A DNA stretch of 64,000 nt, from NCBI GenBank assembly GCA_949825045.1, contig OX463829.1, positions 8,804,001-8,868,000 on the forward strand, in the 5' to 3' direction. Every line of letters begins with the position of its first letter. The stretch's first letter is position 1. The DNA is from Argyresthia goedartella. Its lineage: Eukaryota; Arthropoda; Insecta; Lepidoptera; Argyresthiidae. Below, piece by piece: positions 44,676-55,800 of this stretch. The translations under genes and the position numbers were made by a program. Under the pieces are notes generated by a model. It had not been told where the DNA came from and did no database searches. It worked only from the letters and a program-made list of their open reading frames with translations.

Positions 44676-45874
44676 ATATATAAGTTGTTCGTATAAGGAT
44701 AATAACCACATTATTTGCATACGGGTGTACGACACTGTCCAAGCGACTGGATTTTAACAATTGGTGTATTTTGAAGATAAATATACCCCCTGAAATTTTA
44801 TAAGAATAGGGAAAACACTGAAGAAAGTTAAAGAAACCACCTCTAAATAGTAAAAAAATCGCAGGCATTTAGTTTAAGTTTACAGCCAACAATTGGAATG
44901 GACATCCGCTCTCCAACGGCGTGCTCTCAACGAATGATCTCACCCAACGCAAGCCGACGAGCGCCACTCAAATATTTACAAACTACCCACCAACGCCGAG
45001 CGTTATAGCGATTCAAATGTACCGGTATATTACCGGCTCGAACCGGATTATGGCTTATATAACTCTTTTATTGCCCTAAGCGTGTTTACCGCTGCTAGGA
45101 AAATCATTTCAGCTACTACAATGTGGCACTAAGTAGACGCTAAGCATTTCGTGCAATCATTCCAAAATATATTGGCTTAAAGTTCGCTCGTGAAAAACAC
45201 CTCGAAAGTTACTACGGATGCGGAATGGAAGTTGGTAAGTCAAATACTGAAATTCGCGTTAGAGACAATCAGAAAGTGGGAAAGCAAAATAAAGGGGTGT
45301 GGAGGTGCGCGGAAAGTTTGCAACTATCACAAACATTAGCGTAGAGGTGTGCAGTTTCTGAACAGTGCCTTAGCTTTAAGATCATGTAAGTACGGAGAAC
45401 GGTATTTTGAAACTTTACTTCACAAGGTTGTAGTTAAATGTTACCTGCGTTATGTGTATAATAACTTGTGTAAGTGTCGCATTGCAGTTTACTTGTTTAA
45501 ATATCTTTAACAGGCTAATATGTTTATTCTTTTGGATCAATGTGGTCGATTTGGGTTTGTCATAATGTGTATTTTGCATATTATGCAAATTATTCATTGT
45601 ACATATTTTCACTGCCTCACATTCCACGTTCTTTCCTTATATTTTAGCCTTTCCTGGGGAACAAACACTTTGCAATCAACAGTCTTATTTAATTTTGCGG
45701 ATAAACCATTTTCCTTATTTCCTCTCGGTCGTGCCGTAAATTAATTAATTTTATTTTGACATCTAATTCCCAACCCAGATGTCTTTGTAAATGGCACAAT
45801 GGAACTGAAAACAAAAATATCGTCCAATCAAATTTAACAATACGAAAATTGGAGTAAAACCAGTTGAAATGGTA
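44676..45874. other. No gene confirmed; TATA-like site at 45.05 kb
   Basis: CTTATATAACTC at 45055-45066 lies in a GC-richer, non-repetitive patch. Further on ATGCGGAATGGAAGTTG (45219-45235) reaches a donor GTAAGTC. This could mark a promoter and first exon on plus, with weak evidence. Remaining sequence unremarkable. Confidence 0.2.
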
Positions 45875-46112
45875 CACGTACAGTATAGGCGAGAAATGCG
45901 TATGTGTGAGTGCTTTCATCCGTATAAGACTTCGAAGAAGTGTGAGATGTGTTTATGTAAGTTTCTTCAGAGTCGTGTACTCTTGTCAACAACAGTACAG
46001 GCTAGACCTAAGAAATGCGTTTGTGTGAGTGCTTTCATTCGTATAACACTTCGAAAAACTGTGAGACGTATCTATTTAAGTTTCGGCAGTGTAGTGAAGG
46101 TACTCTTGCCAA
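45875..46112. repeat. Tandem duplication, period 119 bp
   Basis: AGAAATGCGTATGTGTGAG at 45892 and AGAAATGCGTTTGTGTGAG at 46011, with matching text on each side (TACAGTATAGGC / TACAGGCTAGAC). About 80 percent identity by eye. The 103-codon frame across it is not a known gene. Confidence 0.7.
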
Positions 46113-46190
46113 GTAGCCCATTAGCCGGCCCTAAGCACGCACACAATCCCAATTCTCAGGTCTCGCCTGGTTGCCCGTAAATGGCTATAT

Positions 46191-46442
46191 AATAATACCT
46201 TGGACACTATTTACACACATCAATCTAGTCCCAAACTAGGATTCCCTGTATCTTGGGTACTAGACAACGATACACATATGTATATAGATAAATGTTATAC
46301 TAAGATAGAAAAACAACCATGACTACAACTAGGGTACAAACATCCGTTCTCATCAATCAAATATTTGCTCCCACCGGGACTCGAAGCCGGGACCCTTGGC
46401 TTCGTGGGCAGGGTCACTGCTGACTCGGCCATTCGGGTCGTC
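46191..46442 (-). mobile_element. SINE family S1 copy d
   Basis: Minus-strand copy with AATAATACCTTGGACACTAT at the left and the GGCCATTCGGGTCGTC head at the right. B box complement is slightly changed (GGGACTCGAAGCC). Confidence 0.9.
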
Positions 46443-47079
46443 AAATGTATGTATGTTGAGCGCAACTATATGTCTCTATCACAACGTATGGAAAAGGTGG
46501 TGAAACTTTGTTTGTTTGATTTGTAGTGTTGTTTACTACATACTTTTGTCTTTTGTTACCTTCAGTTTGATTATACTTAAATTATTTATTAATCCCACAA
46601 ATGGAAAAGAGGCTTAATAAATCAGGGTCAACAAACACTTTTAATTCACAATGAAAATTCGTTAAGCAGAATGTTATAGCCGGGAGAGCCTGGCAGTAAA
46701 AAATGTCACGAAAAACGGAAACAAAATAAAAAACAACGACAAAGACAATTATTTAAATAGCACTTTCGGCTTAAAACACCGAAAAAGGAAGCGATCGTCC
46801 CGAATAAATTGTCGTGGTTGCCGCCTTGCTCGGTAAAAAGTCTCAAAAACCCATATACGGAACCCAACTTGATGAGTTGGTGTACTAGAGAACCATGCTT
46901 ATTTAAAATATATTTGTTCCCAAGAACTATATATTCTTGGGAACAAATAGATTTTCAATATTTCAATATACATTATTGCACAAAAACAGATAATACAAAA
47001 AAAAAGTTATCTCTAACAAGAGATGTATGAGTTGGCGTCTCGTAAAGACATCTTCGATACAAAATGTGTCATTTTATAT
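46443..47079. other. No gene; short palindrome at 46912-46948
   Basis: Perfect 15-bp arms (ATTTGTTCCCAAGAA, 46912-46926 and 46934-46948) with a 7-nt loop. Rest is AT-rich with no recognised repeat. Confidence 0.5.
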
Positions 47080-47406
47080 TTTATCTACACAAGTATCATA
47101 AACACTCTTAACTGCGTCCAAAAACCGCACGTTTTGACCAGCCTAATGTTGTACTACTTGATAAAAACTAATTTCTTATCTGAATATTGATACATTATGA
47201 CCATAATATATACATTTTCGTCAATTTATGACATTCAAATTTCGAACGCCGACGCCCGCCTGCGTGCCGCCCCTAGCTTGTCTATGAAGTTGGTACTACT
47301 GAACAAGCTAAACAAGGGCAGAGCAATGATCAATGCCACAATGCCGGTCGAAAATGCGGTTCCTGAACACATCAAAGAGAGCTTATGATATATCTGTGTA
47401 GATAAA
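47080..47406. mobile_element. MITE, family A copy 4
   Basis: Ends TTTATCTACACAAGTATC and GTGTAGATAAA. One GC-rich module (GCCGACGCCCGCCTGCGTGC at 47248). Outer flank continues to about 47461 (GTCACGTAAACTACTATTAC), as beside other family A copies. Confidence 0.72.
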
Positions 47407-47461
47407 CTAGGGTATGTAACTCTACATAATTAGGCATTATGTCACGTAAACTACTATTACA

Positions 47462-48273
47462 GAATGTGACTAGAAGTTTACTTTATGATTATGTAAAGTT
47501 AAATCATAAAGTTAATCTCTAATTAATAAGAGATTATGCTATAAATATCGTTCCTATCCTATCCCTTAACTAAGCTACGGTAATCATGCTCACAATTAAT
47601 CACCCGTTAATATTTTGTCCTTTAGATAATAATCAAACCCGATGAAATATTAAATCATATTTATGCCTGATCTGGGGTTAAAAAAATGCGCCGTCATTAG
47701 ATTAGCCAGACAGCTAAACGGTCCTGTTAATTTAACCATAAATTTAAAGCCCATTTGCAGCATTGCAGCTCTCATTTCACAACCTCCGCAAACCCCATAT
47801 GGCGCTGGTGGAAAAGCTAAAAATGCCGCACAATCCGGTAGCATATTCGGACGCTCCGGCGCTTGTCTCGGCCGCGGATTTACGAACATTAATCTGGATT
47901 GCTGTCGTGTGACGTAACTGACTTGAATTATATAGGGGTCACTACGGAGCTCGGAAGCTGACTGTTGTACGAAACTGTGTTTGTCAGCTTACCGCTTATT
48001 ACAGGGTCGATTTGAAAATTGCTCAGTGGTTCATTTGTAGGGCCAGCCACTCCAGCCGACTGATCACTTCCTAATGTTGTTTTAAAGTGACAGTAGTCAA
48101 TAGATCAGACACAGGTTCGAAGGGCATTCAAAAACTGATAAGGCAGACTTAATCCACAAAGAGGTGAAACAACACGCAGAAGAAGCAGCAGACGAGAAAC
48201 CCACAAAGATATTTGTCGTACAACTAAGCGTTAGCAAAACGTAACGAGCTACTAGTAATATAAATAAAAAGCG
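47462..48273. other. No gene confirmed
   Basis: 47660-47900 is open on both strands (84 codons plus, 79 minus) and has balanced, non-repetitive composition, so it may be conserved non-coding or exonic. No splice sites convince and no family is recognised. Confidence 0.25.
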
Positions 48274-48560
48274 GTCAAGTGCGAGTCGGACTCACGCACG
48301 AAGGGTTCCGTACCACCGTACAGTGGTAGGGATGTTGTGGAGTGAATAATTTGGATTTTACATAGCAAAATGTAGTTTACATACGGCTACTTTCATACTC
48401 CATGTACGTAACCAGGTGCATTTATAAGTTTGTATGTGGGTTACAGATAAATAAAAAACCTTGGCAATTTTTCCTGTAATCTTTGGCTTCTATATTTTGA
48501 ATTTTTTTCATTATTTTAGACTTTGTAGTTTCGGAGATAACGTGGGGGGAATGGCCATTT
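48274..48560. repeat. Family B, one end
   Basis: GGTCAAGTGCGAGTCGGACT, GGGTTCCGTACCACCG and CATGTACGTAACCAGGTGC match the AACCGGTC end of family B; the other end is missing. The downstream TTTCGGAGATAACGTGGGG also occurs near 32103. Confidence 0.6.
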
Positions 48561-48637
48561 TTTGCTCTTTTTAACTTCTGTAGTTATCAAAACTAAAATA
48601 AAAATAAATATTTTAGAAAATTTTATAAAGAGTCCTT

Positions 48638-48709
48638 TTCAACGATACCCTACATGGCTTATTCAACGATACCCTACAAGGCTTATTCAACGATACCCTA
48701 CATGGCTTA
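48638..48709. repeat. Tandem repeat, 3 x 24 bp
   Basis: Units of TTCAACGATACCCTACATGG plus CTTA, with a single A/T difference in unit 2. The period is a multiple of three, so the surrounding 64-codon frame repeats RYPTWLIQ, but no family supports that frame as a gene. Confidence 0.95.
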
Positions 48710-49888
48710 TTACGGTGTCGTTTTTTATTTTACCCCCTCCACTTTTTTGTAGTTAGTATTCATATTAGACTTGAATTATATTGCGGTTATCAGGAAGAAA
48801 CGGTTATTAAGAAGATTTCAAGACGCTTCTCGAATAGATCGTGAGAAAAAAGCCTGTGACAGACGGACCGACGGACACGCGAATGATCCTCTAAGGCAGT
48901 ATTTCGACGGGCACGCGTTGCTTAACCAAGGGGTTGACTTTTGACCAAGACAGTTTAATCAGAGACAAATAACAGATTTTTCATTGTATTTTGATGGTAA
49001 TAAATGTTAAAGAGCTCATTTATTTTTTATTAATCTCTCCCGCAATAAGGGTTACGCCAGTTAAAGGTCTTTCTTGAAGTGATACTCACCAAATACTAAT
49101 TGGGAACCACGGCTTTAAGGGTTCCTTTTTACCTTTTGAGATGCGGAACCCTTGCTTAAATGCTTAAAGCATCACGGATAACAAGAATATCCCCCATAAA
49201 AGATCGTTGTTTCGTAATTCTTTGTCGCTAACGAATGCATTGGACGTCTTTTATTTGAGAGCGCCATTCTGGCATTCCGGCAGATTAAAAAACGTGAAAA
49301 AAACGAACGTCGCGTGCTGCGAAAGCAAAGAGGTTCTATAAAATCCTGCACTAACATGCATTTTGTAGATTACGACCTTTGGATTTATGGGTTTTTAATT
49401 TTAGAATGAATAATGCAGAAGGTTTTAGTTTAGACTTTTTCACTTCGCTTTATGTTAGGTTACCATGAGGTTAAGTTATAGTGTTATTTTTAAGAATGTA
49501 AATGGGAGTGGAGTGAATATTATGACGGGCCTAATAAAATTAGTGTTAAAACATTAAGGCTAGATTTCTTGACCAAGAATATAGGAAAATACACTAACAC
49601 TATTTACAAACAGGGTATAACAAAAAGGTGTTGTCCCATTTCATCGGTGTTTAGTAAAAACATAATGCAGAAGAAGAACATAACCCATAACCATTAGTAT
49701 CCAAAGCTGCCAAAAGAAACTCTCCAACACGCATCAAAGAGCGAAGGAAAATAGAAAATCGACCATTTACCCCAACGGCACCTGCCGAAGCTTTCGCCGC
49801 GTTAGCCTCCAGCCATTTGATTAAGGTGATATATCGACAAAATCGACACTTTTTGAAGTTGTGTCTCTGCCGTTCAAAAGAAGTCAAT
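48710..49888. other. Coding-like frame at 49696-49888, otherwise nothing
   Basis: On plus, after an acceptor-like CCATTAG (ends 49697), a frame reads SKAAKRNSPTRIKERRK and then PTAPAEAFAALASSHLIK, which looks like real protein, before a possible donor AAGGTGATA at 49826. I do not recognise it. 49100-49150 contains a family B end fragment. Confidence 0.2.
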
Positions 49889-50242
49889 ATGGCAGAACTG
49901 ACCATATTCTGAAATGGCCAACCACGGTTGAATTAGAACTTTCATTAACATCATCAACGAAGAAATATTTTAAGGAAAAACACTGCGGTAGCTTAGGTGA
50001 AGACTAAAGATAGTAAGCGCAGCGAAGCGCCCGAATAGTCTTCGTGTTAGTTTGACAAGAATATCACAAAAAACATTAGGTAGTACTAAATACATAAAAC
50101 ATGTTTTTAAAAATGGTTTTAAAACACGTCTTTTAAAAAAATGATATCATATTCAACCCTTGCTGACCATTTCATGAAATGGTCTGCCAGTCATGCCATG
50201 GTTGGTCATTTCATGAAATGATCAATTCTATGATATGGTTAC
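49889..50242. mobile_element. MITE, family F copy 3
   Basis: ATTCTGAAATGGCCAACCAC and TTGAATTAGAACTTTC on the left, GGTTGGTCATTTCATGAAAT and CTATGATATGGTTAC on the right, core at 49965-50055 (AACACTGCGGTAGCTTAGG). Confidence 0.7.
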
Positions 50243-50829
50243 GATATATACTCGAAATTAATCAATTCAACCGTAGGTACAAATCAATATTTTTTGAGGA
50301 AGGTGCCTATCTTATTAAAATCATAACTTGGTACAGTTTTCTCAAGGCCTGGCAGAATTTTGTGTTTATGTATAAATGTTATTTCTTAATTGAAAGTTAA
50401 TTTGAAGCCGAATTAATTTTATATTTATTTTATTTTTTGTCTTCCTCGAGCCAGTCTTACTTAGGCACTAACGTTTAAAAAAAAGTAGGGTGTCGGCTGT
50501 AACAAGTCGGCCATCGATATGAAACAGGTAGATATGATGGATGTCAAATTCTTTAATCTGATAAACGAAACACTTTTAACGATACAAAAAATTCAATTAG
50601 GCACTTCTTTTTCTTAATTCTGGCTCTGAAGTGTTTCCCTTCGTATAAGAAGTTATGATAATCGTTGACGTCGTTGTAAAGATAATACGTACCTGTTAAT
50701 GAATAATAAATAATGATAATAAAGCTTTTAATTCAGTTCATTTGCACAATAGCTTAGGTCCATAGTAAAATTAAATAACATAAAATAATAATAATTAAAA
50801 AAAAATGAAACTAAAATAAAGCTAAAACT
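50243..50829. other. No gene seen
   Basis: AT-rich, nothing recognised. Confidence 0.4.
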
Positions 50830-51051
50830 ATTTTTCCCATTAGGTTCTCGGTGCACGGAGGCCCAGTGGTGCAGGATGTTGTTCCTGTAGATGTTATTCA
50901 CTACCATCCCTAGGATACCATTGCCGGACCGTCGAAGGGCTGCCCAGAGACCTGCAATCCTGAATCTCAAGAGGGAGAAGGCATCAGGGACCCTGGCATC
51001 GGCGAACATACCCGACGCAGTACAGTGTCGCGGTAGTCTTAATATTCCCAC
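50830..51051 (-). pseudogene. LINE ORF2 C-terminal fragment
   Basis: Minus frame reads LRLPRHCTASGMFADARVPD, then FSLLRFRIAGLWAALRRSGN and HHWASVH. This is the pattern seen after the RT domain in lepidopteran endonuclease-reverse transcriptases (LPR.CSASGMFA...R...L.RR...S.NS). Only about 70 codons remain. It directly adjoins an S3 SINE copy, and a similar junction may exist at 16.5 kb. Confidence 0.55.
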
Positions 51052-51285
51052 TTAGGGGCACAGGCCGAGAAAGATTGAACCATACTCCATCACGGTGGTT
51101 CAGTGCGGGCTGATGGTTGGCGATAGTAGCCGGGACCTCCAGCTTAACGTGGCATCCGAAGCTCTGAGCATCCGATAATGTACTTAAGATAAATGAAATC
51201 TCATTGGTACTTGGTCAGCATCGGGATTCGAACCTGCATCTCCTGTGTGAGAAGAAAGCGTGAAACACATTAGACCACGGAGCTC
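51052..51285 (-). mobile_element. SINE family S3 copy
   Basis: Minus-strand head GAGCTCCGTGGTCTAATGTG at the right end, B box GGTTCGAATCCC (complement at 51222), body GTAGCCGGGACCTCCAGC on plus at 51128. Confidence 0.75.
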
Positions 51286-51409
51286 ATTCTAAAGAAGATA
51301 AATACATGGAAAGTCGGGCTAAACGACAGTAAAACAGCGCGCACAGGAAGTTTCTTGTATCAACCCATATATACTTATATATTAGCCTTTCATAACATCC
51401 AAACGCTTC

Positions 51410-51751
51410 TTCAATAATTTACCAAGCTGAAACTTAACAAAACCGACTTCAATAATTTACCAAGCTGAAACTTAACAAAACCGACTTCAATAATTTACCA
51501 AGCTGAAACTTAACAAAAGCGATTTCAATAATTTACCAAGCTGAAACTTAACAAAACTGACTTCAATTATTTACCAAGCTGAAACTTAACAAAACCAACT
51601 TCAATAATTTACCAAGCTGAAACTTAACAAAACCGACTTCAATAATTTACCAAGCTGAAACTTAAAAAAACCGACTTCAATAATTTACCAAGCTGAAACT
51701 TAACAAAACCGACTTCAATAATTTACCAAGCTGAAACTTAACAAAACCGAC
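51410..51751. repeat. Minisatellite, 9 x 38 bp
   Basis: Nine head-to-tail units of TTCAATAATTTACCAAGCTG plus AAACTTAACAAAACCGAC, with 0-3 differences each (unit 3 AAAGCGAT, unit 5 TTCAATTATT and CCAAC, unit 7 TTAAAAAAA). Each unit junction reads AAAACCGACTTCAA, the end motif of family K. No spacers of unique sequence, so not CRISPR. Confidence 0.97.
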
Positions 51752-52030
51752 TTCAATTTCAAGCCCTATTTCTTCCTCCCCTATCGACATGCGAATAAAG
51801 TCTCTGTACATGAAAAGCCCTCATCACAACTTAAGCAGCACGGAACCACAAACCAAACCGTCATCTGGGTAAATATTTTTTGATTTTGTTGATTTTTTCA
51901 AAAAGCGCCAAATCAATTTTGATAAAATTTATATGGGACCACCTCTGAAGTATGACGTACCAATCATAACAAGAATCATCACTATCGATCCATAATTGAT
52001 GTAATAATCACGTGACAAAAATTCAAAATA
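51752..52030. other. No gene seen
   Basis: Begins TTCAATTTCAAGCCC, like the inside of the family K end (CGATTCAAGCC at 37624). Then AT-rich spacer. Confidence 0.4.
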
Positions 52031-52424
52031 AAAACCGGTCAAGTGCGACCCGAACTCGCGCACGAAGGGTTCCGTACCACCGTAAAATGGTAGGGATGAT
52101 GTGGAGTGAATAGTTTGGATTTTACATAGCAAAATGTTGTTTACAATGATGCGGCTAATTTCACAGTCCATGTACGTAACCAGGTGCATTCATAAGTTTG
52201 TATGTGGTATTGAAAGAATTGTTGTATGGGAGCCCCCTTAAATATTTATTTTATTCTGTTTTTTAGTATTTGCTATTATAGTGGCAACAGAAATAGATCA
52301 TTTGTAAAAATTTCAACTTTCTTACTATCACAGTTCATGAGATACAGACTGGTGACAGACGGACAGAAGGCGGAGGCTTAGTAATAGAGTCCCGTTTGGC
52401 ACCCTTCGGGTACGGAACCCTAAA
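52031..52424. mobile_element. Family B element, full length (394 bp)
   Basis: AAAACCGGTCAAGTGCGACC at the left and TTCGGGTACGGAACCCTAAA at the right, inverted relative to 36944-37345. Interior words ATTGTTGTATGGGAGCCCCC and GGCAACAGAAATAGATC correspond. Confidence 0.75.
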
Positions 52425-52916
52425 AAAAAACGATTTGAGATTCTCCTTCATTCTTTGAAGGTGGTTGAACACAGCAATGCCACACCTTTTGCAAAACGTA
52501 GCGGCAGAAGCACAATTTTGCCCACGTTAAGCCCGTGCAATGTCTTCGGTCCCGCGTATCAATGTTTTGTCAGGGAGATAATGTGGTTATAATGTAAATC
52601 CGACCGTTCAGGGCAGCCCGTCCCTAGACGTTAAAGGCAGCTTAGGGATCGAATCTGGGAGTAAGTGCTGGGGGTAGCCTCATCGCCTTACGTGATGACC
52701 GGCGAGTGACGGGCGTTTTGATGAACTATTAAAGGCAACTGACATGTAAAGTACACTCATTTCTCCTTCATGTCTCAGGGAAAGGCTACACAGTATGAGA
52801 TATGTGCTAGTGCTAGTCACCGGCTGCGGTATGTCAGTGCTGAATTAATGTGAATGGCTGAGCGCACTCACTCACTCGCACTCACGCTCACTATGGTTAG
52901 TTGCCGTTAGTATGCC
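52425..52916. other. No gene seen
   Basis: GC-balanced, with S3-like words near 52495-52520 (GCAGAAGCACAATTTTGCCC) and a short CTCA run at 52865-52888. No coding signal. Confidence 0.4.
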
Positions 52917-53160
52917 GACGACCCGAATTGCCGAGTCGACAGTGACCCTGCCTACGAAGCAAAGGGTCCCGGGTTCGAGTGCCGGTGGGGGCAAATTTTT
53001 TTTTGATGAGAACGAATTTTGTACCCTAGTCATGGTTGTTTATCTACCAAAGTATAATATTTATAATGTGTATCGTTGTTTAGTACCCATGATACAGGGA
53101 ATCCTAGTTTGGGGCTAGATCAACTTTTGTAAATAGTGTCCAAGGTTTTTTTTATTATTA
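52917..53160 (+). mobile_element. SINE family S1 copy e
   Basis: Complete head, body and tail. Two changes in the head (GAATTGCCGAGTCGACAG) and a B box variant GGTTCGAGTGCC. Confidence 0.88.
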
Positions 53161-53225
53161 TATTATAATATAATATAATAACTATAATATAATAATAATT
53201 ATTATTATATTATAGTCTAATATAA
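53145..53225. repeat. TTA/TAATA low-complexity run
   Basis: About 80 bases almost entirely A and T (ATTATTATATTATAATATAA), extending the SINE tail; partly self-complementary. Confidence 0.85.
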
Positions 53226-53711
53226 TAGAAACCTGACTATGTAACTAACTACTCATAATTAAGTCCGCAATAGATCGCCACCGCCTGAGGTTAGTAAGCG
53301 CACACTATATTCAAAATTACACGATATAAACAGCTAATCTATTTGCAGCAAATGTTAGCTTTGTAGTAACTTAACAAAGTAACTTTGCAGCAAATGTTAG
53401 ATCAAAGTTACTTATTGCGAAAAGACACCACAAACTTAGACACAAATCTACGAACATAAACCTACAAAACCCTAGACAGACTACAAAAATGCGCCTGAAA
53501 TCTAGATTTCCGTGTCATCGATCCAGACGAAGCCGGAAGTAGGTCTGTAATATAACTCGGAGCTGTTTCCGACTCCCTCAGTATTATTACTCCAGTTTTG
53601 AAATAAACTGGGCTAAGTTAAACCTGGATTTTAACAATTTGTTCTTACTGTGTTAGATAGTTTTAGTAACTTAAAGTAAAGTAAGTAAAATAAACAGGTA
53701 AATTATAACAT
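53226..53711. other. No gene seen
   Basis: Contains a local duplication of AACTTTGCAGCAAATGTTAG-like text near 53345 and 53385. Nothing else recognised. Confidence 0.4.
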
Positions 53712-53826
53712 TGTGAAATAGCGTCACGCCTTTTCTTATACGGGTTGCAGAGGCACAGTTGCACCCACGTATAACCAGTTATTCAATACTCATTTTGCGT
53801 AACAGGGGGCCACCCCATCGCCGCTT
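53712..53826 (-). mobile_element. SINE family S3, 3' part
   Basis: CGTCACGCCTTTTCTTATAC, AACCAGTTATTCAATACTC and GGGGGCCACCCCATCGCCGC match 16955-17055 and the complement of 19125-19210. The tRNA-like head is absent. Confidence 0.65.
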
Positions 53827-53878
53827 ACCAACGAGCTGAATGAATTAAGAATAACCTTATGCTTCTAATATTTTTAGG

Positions 53879-53917
53879 AAAATGATCATTATATGATCAT
53901 TATATGATCATTTTCCG
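53879..53917. repeat. Palindromic TGATCATTATA cluster
   Basis: GGAAAATGATCAT at the left pairs with ATGATCATTTTCC at the right; between them TGATCATTATA is tandem. One continuous hairpin. Confidence 0.8.
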
Positions 53918-55337
53918 ATATGAGCGCCAATGCGTTGCTTCGCGCTAATTTTCTTTCTTTTTTTTCATGCGATTTTCTTGCTGGCGGGCGATTGTATGAA
54001 ATAAAATAAAACAATTTATTTTGTCACTTCTAAACGTCTTGCCGGGGTCTTGTCTGATATATGAGGTCTAAAAAATACTTTCAAACTTATAGAGTGGGGG
54101 GGGGGTATCAAATCAATATGAAGGATTTTGCAGGCTGAATATAAAAATATATACAACTTATATACGCAAACCAATATCTTGACGACAGTCGTTAATTTTT
54201 TATATCTTCGATGTGCATTCTTTACGGCCAGCCACTGTAAAAATCATGTCGTTTTCCGACAAACTCAGTTGTTTCGTTCCAGTTTTAATCACATTTTGGC
54301 AGCATATTCTATATTTCGGCAGTGCCCCACGAGAAATAACCTTTCAAAGACAGGTCGGACGGACGGACGGATTACCCTGTTAAAAATAAAATTGAAATTC
54401 GTCAACTGGCACTGATGGATGACCGGCACTCTCTAAATTGGCGGTTTCTGTGTGCTTTTAGAGATCCGTGCGTGATTTTGAAATTCTTTCGGGACTTCAC
54501 AGGCTCGGAGAACTGCTTGTGCATTCTCTGGTACTACAAGGCTTCCTTAAATAAAATCAAAATTATTTGAGAAGAATGGAAATATCAGAAGTAGTTTGTG
54601 AAACTTTGGTGCGTGGTCGTTCCAGCATGTAATGTTACCCCTCCTGCAACGCTACCCTGCCTCAGTAACCTCTTTCGTTAATAGATATGGGCGACAATAT
54701 TTTTTCTGTAACATAGGAATCAAGCTATTTCAAAATTAATCATATCTGCATTATCTGCTCGATACATATTTAATTAATCACATCAAGCGGCGGAACCTTA
54801 CTATTATTGTACCAAGCTCATTGGCCGTTTTTACTATTCGTGTTCCCGGTGCTCTACCTGTGCATATGACAGTCCATTTCGGGAGGCTTTTTAGGGTTCT
54901 GCAGTAAAAAATTAACAGTGAAAGCTTTTACACAATAGACTTTGTCGTGCCATGGCTTTGGTTTTTGGTGGCAGAATTTATGAATTAACCTGTCCACTCG
55001 CGTATGAACACCTAGTATAAACTTGCATTAAATTTTAATTTACCTACCGCCCACTCACGGATGGACACCTAGTATGGACTTGGAATAATATTAATATTTA
55101 TTTTAAAAAAATAATTACTTCTAACCACTATTCTTTATTACTGGCAATACTGACCGGAAATAGAGGATAAACGTGCCTTCTCTCTGGTATCTCACACTTG
55201 ATTGGTCGACTAACTGAGTAAATGAAAAAAATACAATAATCGGTAATGTGGCTGGCCGCCATGACAATTTGGCTTTTTATAGCTATAGTTTGTTTTTTTG
55301 TGTCTATTGAGAGGGGGTTAAACATAAACATTTATAT
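53918..55337. other. No gene seen
   Basis: G run at 54097-54105, CGGA tetranucleotide run at 54355-54369. A pair of similar texts, CACTCGCGTATGAACACCTA at 54995 and CACTCACGGATGGACACCTA at 55051, forms a loose 56-bp tandem. No gene recognised. Confidence 0.4.
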
Positions 55338-55770
55338 ATGTATAGGAACATACAACCAACAAGAACCGTGAACAAACTCGAGCGACTTCAAAACCTCGGG
55401 ATTCGGTTTGTTTTCGGTCTGCCCAAGTTTGACCATGTCTCGGAGTATCGCAGGGAGTTGAAATGGCCCCCGGTTCACGTCGCATGGAATTCCTCTATCC
55501 TCATTTGCCTTTTCTATAGTTTATATAATCCTCGCTACCCTGGCTTCTTAAGAGATCGATTCTAATTTCTGTCTTCGGTAAGGCCACGGAGATCTCCCAC
55601 TCGGTCACTACTTATAAGTATAACTCCTCAACATAATACTGCCGCCTATGAACATGGGGTCAGATTTCGAGCTATCAGCCTCTGGAACAAACGCCCTGCG
55701 CCATCAGAGAGAGTCCGTTACTTAACATTTTTAAAAGTCGATCAAAAGAACACTATCTTTCTCTTCCATA
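55338..55770 (+). pseudogene. LINE ORF2 C-terminal fragment
   Basis: Plus frame 55338-55565 reads KLERLQNLGIRFVFGL and FDHVSEYRRELKWPPV, the linker after the RT domain in Jockey/Daphne-like elements. After a frameshift the end is legible near 55670-55770 (FRAISLWNKRPAPSE, then KSRSKEHYLSLPY in another frame). 5' truncated, no intact enzyme. Confidence 0.75.
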
Positions 55771-55800
55771 TTAATTTTAAGTATATGATATCTATCTATT

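Noticed and set aside
50830..51051. Host gene exon
   Set aside because: Residue pattern matches the post-RT region of LINE proteins and there are no splice sites.
51410..51751. Regular repeat array resembling CRISPR
   Set aside because: Units are directly head to tail with no unique spacers, and the context is eukaryotic; it is a minisatellite.
52560..52720. Structured RNA gene
   Set aside because: GC-balanced but I could not find a consistent fold, box motifs or a second copy by eye.
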